A DNA stretch of 64,000 nucleotides from Hyphomonas pacifica (GTDB taxonomy: Bacteria > Pseudomonadota > Alphaproteobacteria > Caulobacterales > Hyphomonadaceae): positions 25,778 to 89,777 of the forward strand of contig NZ_AWFA01000006.1 of the NCBI RefSeq assembly GCF_000682675.1, written 5' to 3'. Made by a program: the position numbers and the translations under genes. Positions 49,510-58,421 of the stretch are shown piece by piece (within the stretch, counting starts at the first letter, position 1; every line of letters starts with the position of its first letter). The notes under the pieces were generated by a model. That model was given only the letters and a program-made list of their open reading frames with translations. It was not told the origin of the DNA and searched no databases.

Positions 49510-50438
49510 ACGCCAACCACTTCGCTATTGGTCGCTTCGGTTTTCAGCCATTTGATGAAATCACGCACATCCGGCGTCAGGTGACGGCCTTTGGGGTGCA
49601 CGATCCAGTAGCCGAAATCAATCAGGTGAGAGCCATCTGCAAAGGGCGCGACCAGCCGGCCGGAGGCAAGGTCTGCGGCGGCAATGGCGCGTTTGGCCAG
49701 TGCGACACCGCGGCCTGCTGCAGCCGCTTCGATGACCAGGATCGCCTGGTTGAAGCGCGGGCCCCGCGTGCCGTCTACATCCTTCACATTCCGTGCGCGC
49801 AGCCAGCTCGCCCAGTCCGGACAGGACGGATCGTTCTCATTGCTCTCATCATGGATCAGCGTGTGATGACGCAGATCGCTCGGCTTGCGGATGGCGTCCG
49901 GCCCCTCCAGCAGGGCGGGGGAGCAGACCGGCAGAACGGTTTCGTCCATCAGTTTCTCTGATTTCAGGCCTTCATAATTGCCGCGGCCATAGCGGATGGC
50001 AAAGTCGGCATCGGCGGTGGTGAAATCCGTCAGGCCCATATCAGCAGAGATCCAGGCCTCGGTATCCTCATGTTGGCGATGGAAGCCATCAAGCCGCGGG
50101 GCCAGCCATTTCGCGGCAAAAGACGGCGCGCAGGAGACCATCACCCGGCCCTTGCGGGCAGGGGCCTGCATGATGCGGCCAGCTTCAGAAATTCTCTCAA
50201 ATGCCTCACGCACCAGCGGCAGGCTGGCCTGCGCGGCATCTGTCAGCAAAACTGAACGGCCTGTACGCTTGAACAGGGGCGTGCCGGCATATTCTTCCAG
50301 CTGTCTTATCTGTTGTGAAATCGCGCCGGGCGTGACATTCAGCTCCTCGGCAGCCTGTGTAAACGACAGGCGCCGGGCAGCCGCTTCAAAGGCTCTCAGG
50401 GCGTTCAGGGGCGGTAGACGGTCAGTAGGATCGGACAT
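49506..50438 (-). CDS. LysR-family regulator, GcvA-like
   Basis: A 310-residue LysR regulator starting M-S-D-P-T-D-R-L-P-P-L. The winged HTH is F-T-Q-A-A-E-E-L-N-V-T-P-G-A-I-S-Q-Q-I-R (about 27-50), followed by the substrate-binding periplasmic-like domain. It resembles the GcvA subgroup, whose members control glycine cleavage, amino acid or resistance genes. It is divergent from cysG with a 107-base gap, so control of the sulfur operon is possible but not shown; CysB would be the expected regulator. Confidence 0.85.
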   Translation of the reverse strand: MSDPTDRLPPLNALRAFEAAARRLSFTQAAEELNVTPGAISQQIRQLEEYAGTPLFKRTGRSVLLTDAAQASLPLVREAFERISEAGRIMQAPARKGRVMVSCAPSFAAKWLAPRLDGFHRQHEDTEAWISADMGLTDFTTADADFAIRYGRGNYEGLKSEKLMDETVLPVCSPALLEGPDAIRKPSDLRHHTLIHDESNENDPSCPDWASWLRARNVKDVDGTRGPRFNQAILVIEAAAAGRGVALAKRAIAAADLASGRLVAPFADGSHLIDFGYWIVHPKGRHLTPDVRDFIKWLKTEATNSEVVGV

Positions 50439-50545
50439 GAATAGTTTCTCTAAAGGATCGCTGTAGGGGTTCACTGTTGCGTCTGCCGCGTCAAGAGCCA
50501 TTTTGGCACCTGATTGATCAGCTAGCCTAAAAAGAGGTTGCACCC

Positions 50546-51952
50546 ATGCGCCAGTTCCCGGCTTTCTTCAACATGGACGACGCCCGTGTCGTCGTGTTCG
50601 GCGGTGGCGAAGAAGCCCGCCGCAAGGTGCGCCTGCTTGCCAAGACGTCCGCCCAGATCACCGTGATCATCGGCAAGGACCTCGAGCCCGGCTTTGCCGA
50701 GGAATTTGCCGGCCGCATTACGATTGCGCCGCAAGTCGAGGCTGGCCCGGCGCTGGATGTTGCCCGCTTTGCCATCGTCGCCTGCCGTCTGTGCGCCAAT
50801 ACAGAGCGCGCCATTGAGTGGGCCCGGCAGTATGGTGTGCCGCTGAATGTCGTTGACCGGCCGGATCTGTGCGATTTCACAATCCCGTCAATTCTGGACC
50901 GCGGAGAGATTGTCGCCGCCATCGGCTCCAATGGTTCGGCGCCGGTTCTGGCCAAATCCGTGCGCAGCAAGCTGGAGCGCCTGCTGCCCGCGCGGACCGG
51001 AGAGCTGGCCGAACTGGCCGGGCGTCTGCGGCCAGAGGTAAAAGAAGCTATCCCGGATGCCAAGGCCCGCCGCGAATTCTGGGAATACGCCCTGAACGGC
51101 AAACCGGCGGAACTCGCCTATGCTGGAGATCTGGACGCGGCCGAGCAGGCCATGCGCGACGCCATGAAAGGCAGCCGCAGGACCGGCATCGTGCATCTGG
51201 TTGGCGCAGGCCCCGGCGATCCGGAACTGCTGACGCTCAAAGCCCTGCGCCTGCTGCAACAGGCCGACATCGTGTTCTATGACCGCCTGGTCAGTCCGGA
51301 AATTCTCGACATGATCCGCCGCGACGCAGACCGCGTTCCGGTCGGCAAGAGCAAGGGCAATCATTCCGTCCCGCAGGAAGAGATCCATGAATTGCTGATC
51401 CGCGCTGCCCGCGAAGGCAAGCGCGTCGTGCGCCTGAAGGGCGGTGACCCTTTCATTTTTGGCCGGGGCGGGGAAGAGCTGGAAGCCATTCAGGCGGCTG
51501 GCATCGAAGCCTTTGTCGTTCCGGGCATTTCCTCTGCGCTTGGCTGTGCCGCCAGCGCGGGCGTGCCGCTGACGCACCGCGATCATGCGCAAAGCCTCAC
51601 CTTCGTGACAGGTCATGCGAAAAAGGGCGGCGTCCCGGATCTCGATTGGGAAAGCCTCGCCAAGCCTCGCCAGACCGTGACTGTTTTCATGGGTGTCGGC
51701 ACCGCACCGACCATTGCCGACAAGCTTATTGAAGCGGGCCGCGCGCCGGACACGCCCGTCGCCGTCATCGAGAATGGCACTCTGTCCACGGAAATCCAGG
51801 TCTTCGGCATTCTGGCCGAGCTGCCGGACCTGATCGAGAAAAACGCAATCAAGGGACCGGCCCTGCTGATTATTGGGGAAGTGGCAGGCCTGCCTTTCGC
51901 CAGTGGGGCAGTGGGCCTGTCAGGCGGTTACACGCAGGAGATTTATGCATGA
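50546..51952 (+). CDS. cysG: Siroheme synthase CysG
   Basis: A 468-residue trifunctional enzyme. The N-terminal ~210 residues are the NAD-dependent precorrin-2 dehydrogenase/ferrochelatase (V-F-G-G-G-E-E-A-R-R-K), and residues ~215-460 the SAM uroporphyrinogen-III methyltransferase (V-G-A-G-P-G-D-P-E-L-L-T and R-L-K-G-G-D-P-F-I-F-G-R-G). It makes siroheme, the cofactor of the sulfite/nitrite reductase four genes downstream. First gene of the sulfur-assimilation operon. Confidence 0.95.
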   Translation: MRQFPAFFNMDDARVVVFGGGEEARRKVRLLAKTSAQITVIIGKDLEPGFAEEFAGRITIAPQVEAGPALDVARFAIVACRLCANTERAIEWARQYGVPLNVVDRPDLCDFTIPSILDRGEIVAAIGSNGSAPVLAKSVRSKLERLLPARTGELAELAGRLRPEVKEAIPDAKARREFWEYALNGKPAELAYAGDLDAAEQAMRDAMKGSRRTGIVHLVGAGPGDPELLTLKALRLLQQADIVFYDRLVSPEILDMIRRDADRVPVGKSKGNHSVPQEEIHELLIRAAREGKRVVRLKGGDPFIFGRGGEELEAIQAAGIEAFVVPGISSALGCAASAGVPLTHRDHAQSLTFVTGHAKKGGVPDLDWESLAKPRQTVTVFMGVGTAPTIADKLIEAGRAPDTPVAVIENGTLSTEIQVFGILAELPDLIEKNAIKGPALLIIGEVAGLPFASGAVGLSGGYTQEIYA

Positions 51953-52254
51953 CATCCGTCCGTCCAAAGCTGAAACCTGAAACCCCGAAGGCTGTCACCG
52001 CCTGGGAAACCGCCACCGGCCAGACGGTCTGGATGGCGGCGGATGGGTCCTGGACAAAGGAAGCCGGCCAGATCGCTGCCTTCACAGGCGATGAGGCCGA
52101 GGCCCGTCTGGCCGATGCGCTCAAACAGGAAGGTGTCGTCACAGACCCTTACTTCATGGAAGTAACTGAGAGCGGCGGCATCACCGGCCGGGAAACCCTG
52201 CGCGAGACGATCCGCGCCAATGGACCGACCGTCGCCTATGGAGAATCCGCCTGA
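51949..52254 (+). CDS. DUF2849 protein
   Basis: A 101-residue DUF2849 protein (K-A-V-T-A-W-E-T-A-T-G-Q-T-V-W and D-P-Y-F-M-E-V at the usual spots). It is nearly always located between siroheme synthase and the hemoprotein of alphaproteobacterial cys operons. Function unknown. It overlaps the cysG stop (ATGA) and shares one base with the GST start. Confidence 0.9.
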   Translation: MTSVRPKLKPETPKAVTAWETATGQTVWMAADGSWTKEAGQIAAFTGDEAEARLADALKQEGVVTDPYFMEVTESGGITGRETLRETIRANGPTVAYGESA

Positions 52255-52889
52255 TGCCACATCGCGAAATCACCCGCCTGACCCTTTATGGCAATCTGGT
52301 CTCCGGGAATTGCCTCAAAACCCGCTGGGTCGCGGATGCGCTTGGTCTGGACTATGACTGGGTGGAAATCGATGTCGTGAAAGGGGAGGCGCAGTCCGCT
52401 TCCTATCTGGCGGTCTATCCGTTTGGGAAAGTCCCGCTGGCGCGTTGGCCGGATGGGCGTACCCTGCCAGAATCAAATGCCATCATGCTATATCTGGCCG
52501 AAACCCATCCGGGTGGGAATAAATTTATTCCGTCTGATCCGTTCGTGAAGGCACAGATGATGAGCTGGTTGTTCTGGGAACAATATTCCCATGAAACCGC
52601 TATCGCCGTGCGCCGTTACCACAAGCATCTGCTGGGAAAAGCCGATTCCGATATTGACCCGGAATTGCTGCCGAAAGGGAAGAGGGCGCTGCAGCGAATG
52701 CAGACCCACCTGTCACAGGCAGACTGGTTCGCAGGAGACCGCGTCACGCTCGCCGATATCGCATTGGTTGCCTATACGCGCTGGGCGCATGAAGGCGGCT
52801 TTGACCTTTCCGAGTTCCCGGCGGTCGAGCGCTGGGTCAGCCGCACCGAAGCGGCGCTCGGCATCCCGCACGCAAGAGAGGCTGCGTAA
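52254..52889 (+). CDS. Glutathione S-transferase family protein
   Basis: A 211-residue GST: an N-terminal thioredoxin-like domain (Y-G-N-L-V-S-G-N-C-L-K-T-R-W ... L-P-E-S-N-A-I-M-L-Y-L-A-E-T) and the C-terminal helical domain with D-R-V-T-L-A-D-I-A-L. The putative catalytic residue near S-G-N-C is not typical. It sits inside the sulfate assimilation operon, between DUF2849 and cysI with overlaps or one-base junctions, suggesting a role in thiol chemistry. Confidence 0.85.
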   Translation: MPHREITRLTLYGNLVSGNCLKTRWVADALGLDYDWVEIDVVKGEAQSASYLAVYPFGKVPLARWPDGRTLPESNAIMLYLAETHPGGNKFIPSDPFVKAQMMSWLFWEQYSHETAIAVRRYHKHLLGKADSDIDPELLPKGKRALQRMQTHLSQADWFAGDRVTLADIALVAYTRWAHEGGFDLSEFPAVERWVSRTEAALGIPHAREAA

Positions 52890-54547
52890 TGTATAGATAT
52901 GATGAGTTTGATGCCCGGATCGTATCCGAGCGCGTTGCGCAATTCCGCGGGCAGGTGAACCGCCGCCTGTCCGGCGAATTGCTGGAAGATGAGTTCAAGC
53001 CCCTGCGCCTGCAGAATGGAGTCTATCTTCAGCTGCACGCCTACATGCTGCGCGTGGCCATTCCCTATGGCCAGCTGAATGGCCGCCAGCTGCGCCGTCT
53101 GGCCGTCATTGCGCGCGATTATGACCGGGGCTATGGCCACTTCACCACGCGCCAGAACATCCAGTTCAACTGGGTGGCACTGAAGGACATCCCCGATGTG
53201 CTGGAAAGCTTGGCCGAGGTGGAGATGCACGCGATCCAGACGTCAGGTAACTGTATCCGCAATACGACGTCGGATCATTTTGCCGGCGCGGCGAAAGACG
53301 AGATCATGGACCCGCGCCCCTGGTGCGAGATCATCCGCCAGTGGAGCACCTTCCATCCGGAATTCGCCTTCCTGCCCCGCAAGTTCAAGATTGCCGTCAC
53401 GGGTGCAGATCATGACCGTGCTGCCATCCGCGTGCATGACATTGGTCTGCATATGCGCCAGCGGGGCGATGTGGTTGGCTTCGAAGTCCATGTTGGTGGC
53501 GGGCAGGGGCGTACTCCGCACCTTGCAGCCCTCGTCAGTGAATTTGTTCCGGAGACGGAACTGCTCGATTATCTCGAAGCCATCATGCGTGTTTACAATC
53601 GCTTCGGGCGCCGTGATAACAAGTACAAGGCCCGCATCAAGATCCTCGTCAGCGAACTCGGCGCGGATGAATTTCGTCGTCTGGTCAGAGAAGAATATGC
53701 CGCCCAGCGCGAGCACGAGAAGATCGCCCTTCCGCAGGAAGAGATCGCGCGCATCCATGCCTATTTTGCCCCGCCCGAGCTGATCCCCGCCTCAGGGCCG
53801 AATGAGGCCTTTGAGGCGCTGAAGGTAGAGGACAAGGAGTTCGCCCGCTGGGCCCGCATCAATCTGCATCCGCACAAGGTGGATGGCCATGTCTCTGTCA
53901 CGATCAGCCTGAAGCCGATCGGCGGCGCGGCAGGCGATGCCACGGATGCCCAGATGATGACGGTGGCGCATCTGGCCGAAACCTATGCCCATGACGATAT
54001 TCGCGTCAGCCATGCGCAGAATCTGGTCCTGCCGCATGTCGCGCTGAAGGATTTACCGGACATCTACCGCGAGCTGAAGGCGGCTGGCATTGCCACGGCG
54101 AATGAAAGCCTGATCACGGACATGATTGTCTGCCCCGGTCTTGATTACTGCAATCTGGCCAATGCCCGCTCCATTCCGGTCGGGCAGGCGGTGCAGCAGG
54201 TTTTTGCCGATCCGGACTATCAGGAGGACATCGGCCGTCTGCACATCAATATTTCTGGCTGCATCAATGCCTGCGGGCATCACCATGTCGGCCATATCGG
54301 CATTCTCGGCGTCGACCGGAAAGGGGAGGAGTTCTACCAGATCACTCTCGGCGGCCGCGCGGACGAGAAGGCGGCGATTGGTGACATTGCCGGTCCGGGC
54401 CTGAAAGCCGATGACGTGCCGGGCGCCCTGAAACGGGTTGTCGACACATATCGTGACCTGCGCACCGACAAGAGCGAATTGTTTATTGAGACGCTGGCCC
54501 GCCTTGGCCACGAGCCCTTCAAGGAGGCCCTCTATGCCGCTGATTAA
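52889..54547 (+). CDS. cysI: Assimilatory sulfite (nitrite/sulfite) reductase hemoprotein
   Basis: A 552-residue siroheme and 4Fe-4S enzyme. The two half-repeats are visible (G-H-F-T-T-R-Q-N-I-Q-F-N-W near residue 82; the cluster ligands V-C-P-G-L-D-Y-C near 413 and N-I-S-G-C-I-N-A-C-G-H-H near 455). It reduces sulfite to sulfide with six electrons, needing an external donor such as ferredoxin; no cysJ is present in the operon. Family members can reduce nitrite as well. Confidence 0.93.
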   Translation: MYRYDEFDARIVSERVAQFRGQVNRRLSGELLEDEFKPLRLQNGVYLQLHAYMLRVAIPYGQLNGRQLRRLAVIARDYDRGYGHFTTRQNIQFNWVALKDIPDVLESLAEVEMHAIQTSGNCIRNTTSDHFAGAAKDEIMDPRPWCEIIRQWSTFHPEFAFLPRKFKIAVTGADHDRAAIRVHDIGLHMRQRGDVVGFEVHVGGGQGRTPHLAALVSEFVPETELLDYLEAIMRVYNRFGRRDNKYKARIKILVSELGADEFRRLVREEYAAQREHEKIALPQEEIARIHAYFAPPELIPASGPNEAFEALKVEDKEFARWARINLHPHKVDGHVSVTISLKPIGGAAGDATDAQMMTVAHLAETYAHDDIRVSHAQNLVLPHVALKDLPDIYRELKAAGIATANESLITDMIVCPGLDYCNLANARSIPVGQAVQQVFADPDYQEDIGRLHINISGCINACGHHHVGHIGILGVDRKGEEFYQITLGGRADEKAAIGDIAGPGLKADDVPGALKRVVDTYRDLRTDKSELFIETLARLGHEPFKEALYAAD

Positions 54548-55022
54548 ACACGGCGCCGAGATTGACGATATCTGGGCCTATGTACCCGATGAGGCAGACC
54601 TCTCGCCGGGGGGTTGCATCACCGTGTCTCTGGCCAGATTCCGCAGCGAGCGGGACATTTTGCTGGCCCGCAACACCGATATCGGCGTGCGGCTGGCCCC
54701 TGAGGATGACCCGCATGAGCTGGAAGATTTTCTGGACCGTCTTCAGCTGATAGAAATCAGTTTCCCTAAATACACCGATGGGCGTGGATATTCGCAGGCT
54801 CAGCTGCTACGTCGACGTTTCAACTATGCGGGCGAATTGCGCGCCGTAGGGCACGTTCTGAGGGATCAGATATTCTATATGAACCGTTCAGGCTTTGATG
54901 CTTACGAGACTGCGCGTGCTGACCTACATCAGGTACTGGAAGCATTGAACGAATACACCGAAGTCTACCAGCCCGGTGCGGCTGGCCAGGTGCCGGTTTT
55001 CCGCAAAAGACACAAGGGCTGA
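54534..55022 (+). CDS. DUF934 protein
   Basis: A 162-residue DUF934 protein: I-W-A-Y-V-P-D-E, L-L-A-R-N-T-D-I-G-V-R-L-A-P, then F-P-K-Y-T-D-G-R-G-Y-S-Q-A-Q-L-L-R-R-R. This family is always next to cysI/cysH in proteobacteria and may aid sulfite reductase function. It overlaps the cysI stop by 14 bases. Confidence 0.9.
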   Translation: MPLIKHGAEIDDIWAYVPDEADLSPGGCITVSLARFRSERDILLARNTDIGVRLAPEDDPHELEDFLDRLQLIEISFPKYTDGRGYSQAQLLRRRFNYAGELRAVGHVLRDQIFYMNRSGFDAYETARADLHQVLEALNEYTEVYQPGAAGQVPVFRKRHKG

Positions 55023-55027
55023 ACTTT

Positions 55028-55771
55028 ATGCCATATGGTGATAGCGCAATCCGCAAGAGCGAAGCGACAGCGGCCCGTCTGGAGCGCCTGAATGGCGAGC
55101 TGCGCGATGCCTCTGCCCAGACGGTCCTGCGGGCAGCGATGATCCGCGAATGGCCGGAAAGTCTCACCTATGTCTCCAGCTTTGGCGCGGAAAGCGTCGC
55201 CATGCTGGCCCTGATCGCGGATGTGAAACCAGATCTGCCGATCATCTTCCTCGAAACCGGTATGCATTTCCCGCAGACGCTGGACTACAAGGATGAACTG
55301 ATCGAGAAGCTGGGCCTGACCGGCGTGCGCGAGATCCCGCCAAGCGAGACCGAACGCAAGGTGCTGGATCCGAAAAACAATCTCTGGAAATCCGATCCGG
55401 ATGCCTGCTGTGCCCTGCGCAAGGTGCGTCCGCTGGAGCCCGCGCTGGAAGGCTTTGAGGCCTGGATCACGGGCCGCAAGAGGTTCCATGGCGGCGCGCG
55501 GATGCAGCTGCCGGTCTTCGAGTTTGCGAATGGACGCTACAAGGTGAACCCGCTGGCCAACTGGACACCGGAAGATGTCGAGCTGCTGATCCGTCAGCGC
55601 AATCTGCCGCGTCACCCGCTGGTCGCCCAAGGCTATCCGTCCATTGGCTGCTGGCCGTGCACGAAGCCGTCTGACAATCCGGAAGACCCGCGCGCGGGCC
55701 GCTGGGCTGGCCAGCAAAAGACCGAGTGCGGCCTCCACGTCGAAAAGACCGAACGCCCTCGGGTGTTCTAG
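55028..55771 (+). CDS. cysH: Adenylyl/phosphoadenylyl-sulfate reductase
   Basis: A 247-residue CysH: a P-loop-like S-S-F-G-A-E-S-V, the E-T-G-M-H-F-P region, and the C-C ... C-W-P-C motif characteristic of 4Fe-4S-containing APS reductases (C-C-A-L-R-K and S-I-G-C-W-P-C), ending in K-T-E-C-G-L-H with the redox Cys. The Fe-S Cys pairs indicate APS as the main substrate. It reduces activated sulfate to sulfite. Confidence 0.93.
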   Translation: MPYGDSAIRKSEATAARLERLNGELRDASAQTVLRAAMIREWPESLTYVSSFGAESVAMLALIADVKPDLPIIFLETGMHFPQTLDYKDELIEKLGLTGVREIPPSETERKVLDPKNNLWKSDPDACCALRKVRPLEPALEGFEAWITGRKRFHGGARMQLPVFEFANGRYKVNPLANWTPEDVELLIRQRNLPRHPLVAQGYPSIGCWPCTKPSDNPEDPRAGRWAGQQKTECGLHVEKTERPRVF

Positions 55772-56601
55772 GGGCTCTCCCGCGCCCCGAACACATGCGC
55801 CAGCGTGATCGCGCCTGCGGTTGCCACATTCACGCTGTCAAAGCCTGACGACATGGGAATCCGCACCGGCGTTGCCGCGGCAATCAGATCGTCCGGCAGG
55901 CCGGGGCCTTCCGCACCCAGAAGAATGGCAAGCTTTTCCGGAACCCTCAGTGTCCCGAGCGTCTGCGCCTTAGCCCGCGGTGTCATCGCCCACACCTCAT
56001 AGCCTGCCGCCTGCGCTGCGTGCACCATGTCTGCGCCCGTGCCACCATGAGCATAGGGCAGCCAAAGGCTGGCACCGGAAGAGACCCGGATCGCCTTGCG
56101 ATAGAGCGGGTCACAGCATTGCCCATCCATCAGTACGGCATCTGCCCCAAAGGCCGCGGCATTGCGAAAGCACGCGCCGACATTGTCATGATTGGAGAGG
56201 CCAGACAGCATCAACAGGGTGGACGGCCCCCCCGTCTTCGCATCCGCATCGAGAAAGTTCGCAGGGAAGGGAATCTCCCCCTTTATGCCGCAGGCCAGCA
56301 CGCCGCGATGCATCGGGAAGCCGACGACGGTGTCCATCACATCTTGCGGTGCAACATAGACCGGTACATCTGCCGGCACCTCAGCCAACAGATCTGCCAG
56401 CGGCTCCAGGCGGCTTGCCGCCAGGAACAGGCTTTCCAGTTTGAACCGTCCGCGCCGCAGGGCCGTTTCCAGCGTCACCTTGCCTTCAATGATGAAGCGC
56501 GCGCCATGCCCGGAGGTCAGATCCTTCTCGCGGATGGATGTATAGGCCTGCAACCTCGGGTCATCGGCCTGGTCAACTTCCATTGCCATATGCATCGCCA
56601 T
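55768..56601 (-). CDS. SpoU/TrmH-family RNA 2'-O-methyltransferase
   Basis: A 277-residue SPOUT methyltransferase: an N-terminal RNA-binding substrate domain, then N-H-D-N-V-G-A-C-F-R-N-A-A-A-F-G and the SAM-knot motifs L-A-I-L-L-G-A-E-G-P-G-L-P and I-P-M-S-S-G-F-D-S-V-N-V-A-T-A (Ser-Asn catalytic). It methylates rRNA or tRNA; the target is unknown. Its start region carries M-A-M-H-M-A-M-E, so one of several nearby ATGs could start translation. Confidence 0.9.
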   Translation of the reverse strand: MAMHMAMEVDQADDPRLQAYTSIREKDLTSGHGARFIIEGKVTLETALRRGRFKLESLFLAASRLEPLADLLAEVPADVPVYVAPQDVMDTVVGFPMHRGVLACGIKGEIPFPANFLDADAKTGGPSTLLMLSGLSNHDNVGACFRNAAAFGADAVLMDGQCCDPLYRKAIRVSSGASLWLPYAHGGTGADMVHAAQAAGYEVWAMTPRAKAQTLGTLRVPEKLAILLGAEGPGLPDDLIAAATPVRIPMSSGFDSVNVATAGAITLAHVFGARESP

Positions 56602-56649
56602 CCCTCTATCCTGCTTTCTCTTGTAGGGAATATTATGGGTGGGGCCATC

Positions 56650-57225
56650 ATGACAGATAACAAACCCGGCGCAGCCGATTACCAGTATGCGCCGCCAAAA
56701 CGCAAGTCATACAAGGTGTGGTGGATTGTGGGCGGTGTGGTGCTCGCGCTTATCTTGCTTGGAACCTGCGTGCGGGGCGGGGTGTCTCTCTACCAGGCTA
56801 TCAGCGAACGCTCGGAAGCCACCCGCGACCTAGCTGAGCGCGTCATGGAGGACGGGCTGCCCCCAGCGGGCGATCCAATCTATTCTCACAGGGTTACGGC
56901 AGCGCAGGCAGATATCGACAAGGCGACACGCTACATTCAACATTTTGGTCAGGTGACGGAGTATGGAGATCCTGGCTGTAATATGCGAAGTACGGCAGAC
57001 ATTAACAAGGAGAAGCCCAGCACCTTTGCCGATTGCGCGCTGACCATTGAAGCAGAGCAGTCGCCGGGCGTCGTCACGGTCAATTGGGTCAAGGATAACG
57101 AGGATTGGAAAGTCTGGGGCATATATGTCCGGTTCTCCGATCAGAGCGTTCTGCTCGACAAGGCAGATCAGGCCGACACTCAGGCGGAAGAGCCCTCCAC
57201 CCCAGAAGAGACGCATACAGAATAA
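56650..57225 (+). CDS. Hypothetical single-span membrane protein
   Basis: A 191-residue protein: a short cytoplasmic N-terminus, one membrane segment (W-W-I-V-G-G-V-V-L-A-L-I-L-L-G-T) and an extracytoplasmic domain ending in an acidic, Thr-rich tail. A pair of Cys in the domain (G-C-N-M ... D-C-A-L) may be linked. No family recognised. Its own terminator follows immediately. Confidence 0.7.
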   Translation: MTDNKPGAADYQYAPPKRKSYKVWWIVGGVVLALILLGTCVRGGVSLYQAISERSEATRDLAERVMEDGLPPAGDPIYSHRVTAAQADIDKATRYIQHFGQVTEYGDPGCNMRSTADINKEKPSTFADCALTIEAEQSPGVVTVNWVKDNEDWKVWGIYVRFSDQSVLLDKADQADTQAEEPSTPEETHTE

Positions 57226-57226
57226 A

Positions 57227-57266
57227 ATCGCCCCGCAGGATTTACGGTCCTCCGGGGCGTCTCCTT
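57227..57266 (+). terminator. Stem-loop terminator after the hypothetical membrane protein
   Basis: CGCCCCG with AGGA on one arm pairs with TCCT and CGGGGCG on the other; a short TCTCCTTATT follows. Confidence 0.65.
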
Positions 57267-57281
57267 ATTCTGACGGCGGAT

Positions 57282-57617
57282 TTAGTTCAGCAGATCAATC
57301 ACCGCTTCTGCCACTAGGCCGGTTGCGACCTGTGTCAGATAGGCATCTTCATCCACGATCACCCAGCGATATCCCGGCGGGGCTTCGCGCAGGTCATAGC
57401 GCCGCCAGTCCTCGAAATAATGGTCTCGATAGTCGGCCGGCAGATATTCGCCGCGCTTCCACATTTTCTTGGCATGGCCGGGCGGAACTTTGCCCTGTTT
57501 CGCCAGTCCCGGTGGCAGGGTCTCGCCTTTCGCATGGCGTGGTGGGTCAGCAAAGGCGACAAGGCCGGTGCCCACAGCGCCTGCGAGCATGAGAGTTATA
57601 TACGTCTTGAGTGCCAT
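57282..57617 (-). CDS. RcnB-family periplasmic protein
   Basis: A 111-residue exported protein with a Sec signal (L-M-L-A-G-A-V-G-T-G-L-V-A-F-A). The RcnB/CigR pattern follows: P-P-G-L-A-K-Q-G-K-V-P-P-G-H-A-K-K, Y-L-P-A-D-Y-R-D-H-Y, and P-P-G-Y-R-W-V-I-V-D-E-D-A-Y-L, ending in T-G-L-V-A-E-A-V-I-D. RcnB of E. coli helps nickel and cobalt homeostasis; most other members are uncharacterised. Start set at M-A-L-K-T-Y because AAAGGAGGCCCCCAA precedes it. Confidence 0.85.
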   Translation of the reverse strand: MALKTYITLMLAGAVGTGLVAFADPPRHAKGETLPPGLAKQGKVPPGHAKKMWKRGEYLPADYRDHYFEDWRRYDLREAPPGYRWVIVDEDAYLTQVATGLVAEAVIDLLN

Positions 57618-57810
57618 TTGGGGGCCTCCTTTCAGTCCTGCCCCATAAACGAAATTCCGACTGACCAGTTCCCAGACGTTACAGTCATAAATGATGACTA
57701 TTCGTCCACAACACGAAAAATTCAATTTAAGTAAATTCACTATCTATCAAAGATAGATAGTATCGCGTAGAAGCCTGCATGGCGGATATTGAAGGGGGCT
57801 ATGGGGGCCC

Positions 57811-58344
57811 ATGAAATACATAGCTAATCAATTGCGAGAGCATCCGGCAGCGATCGTTGCTGTTGGTCTTGTCGTGGCAGTTCTGGCTCTGGGGCTTTGG
57901 CGCTCCAACTATCATGCTCGCGCCTTGCAAAAGGTCGCCGTGCTGCAGGCTGAGCTGAACGTGGCCCTCGGAGAGCACAATGCAGCGGAGAGGCGTGACC
58001 TTCCACTCCACCCGGCCAGCCTGGAAAAGGCCAGAATTTTTCATAACGGCATCAGCCCGAAGGAGGGCCAATCGCTCAGCGATCCTCTCTGCACTTATGT
58101 GCGCACACCCAGTTTTGCTGAGCGCCAAGACGACGTGGGCATCTGTGAGAGTATTCCGCCAGCGGCCAGCTCGGGAGATATTCTATGCTTTTCGAAATTT
58201 GAAGTGGAGCGGGCAGATATCCCATCTGCAAGCCGTGACAAAGTAGAAGGGTGCCTGCTGACCCTTTGGTCAGACAAGAAACGTCTTTGGAATATCAAGG
58301 ATGTTGTGATCGGGAAGGCCAATGGTCAGGGCGCCGCAGATTAA
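57811..58344 (+). CDS. Hypothetical membrane-anchored protein
   Basis: A 177-residue protein with a single N-terminal membrane segment (A-A-I-V-A-V-G-L-V-V-A-V-L-A-L-G-L) and a coiled N-terminal helix. The remaining domain has a few Cys (C-T-Y, C-E-S, C-F-S, C-L-L) that could form disulfides outside the cytoplasm. No recognisable family. Confidence 0.65.
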   Translation: MKYIANQLREHPAAIVAVGLVVAVLALGLWRSNYHARALQKVAVLQAELNVALGEHNAAERRDLPLHPASLEKARIFHNGISPKEGQSLSDPLCTYVRTPSFAERQDDVGICESIPPAASSGDILCFSKFEVERADIPSASRDKVEGCLLTLWSDKKRLWNIKDVVIGKANGQGAAD

Positions 58345-58371
58345 AGGTCCCGGCAGTCTGGGCCAGAGTGG

Positions 58372-58405
58372 CAAAACCGGCACGGAACCTTCCCGGTCCC
58401 GTGCC
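58372..58405 (-). terminator. Terminator of rpoH
   Basis: On the minus strand an 11-pair stem GGCACGGGACC/GGTTCCGTGCC (loop GGGAA) is followed by GGTTTTGCC, 17 bases past the rpoH stop. Confidence 0.75.
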
Positions 58406-58421
58406 TCTGAATCTTTCCTGA

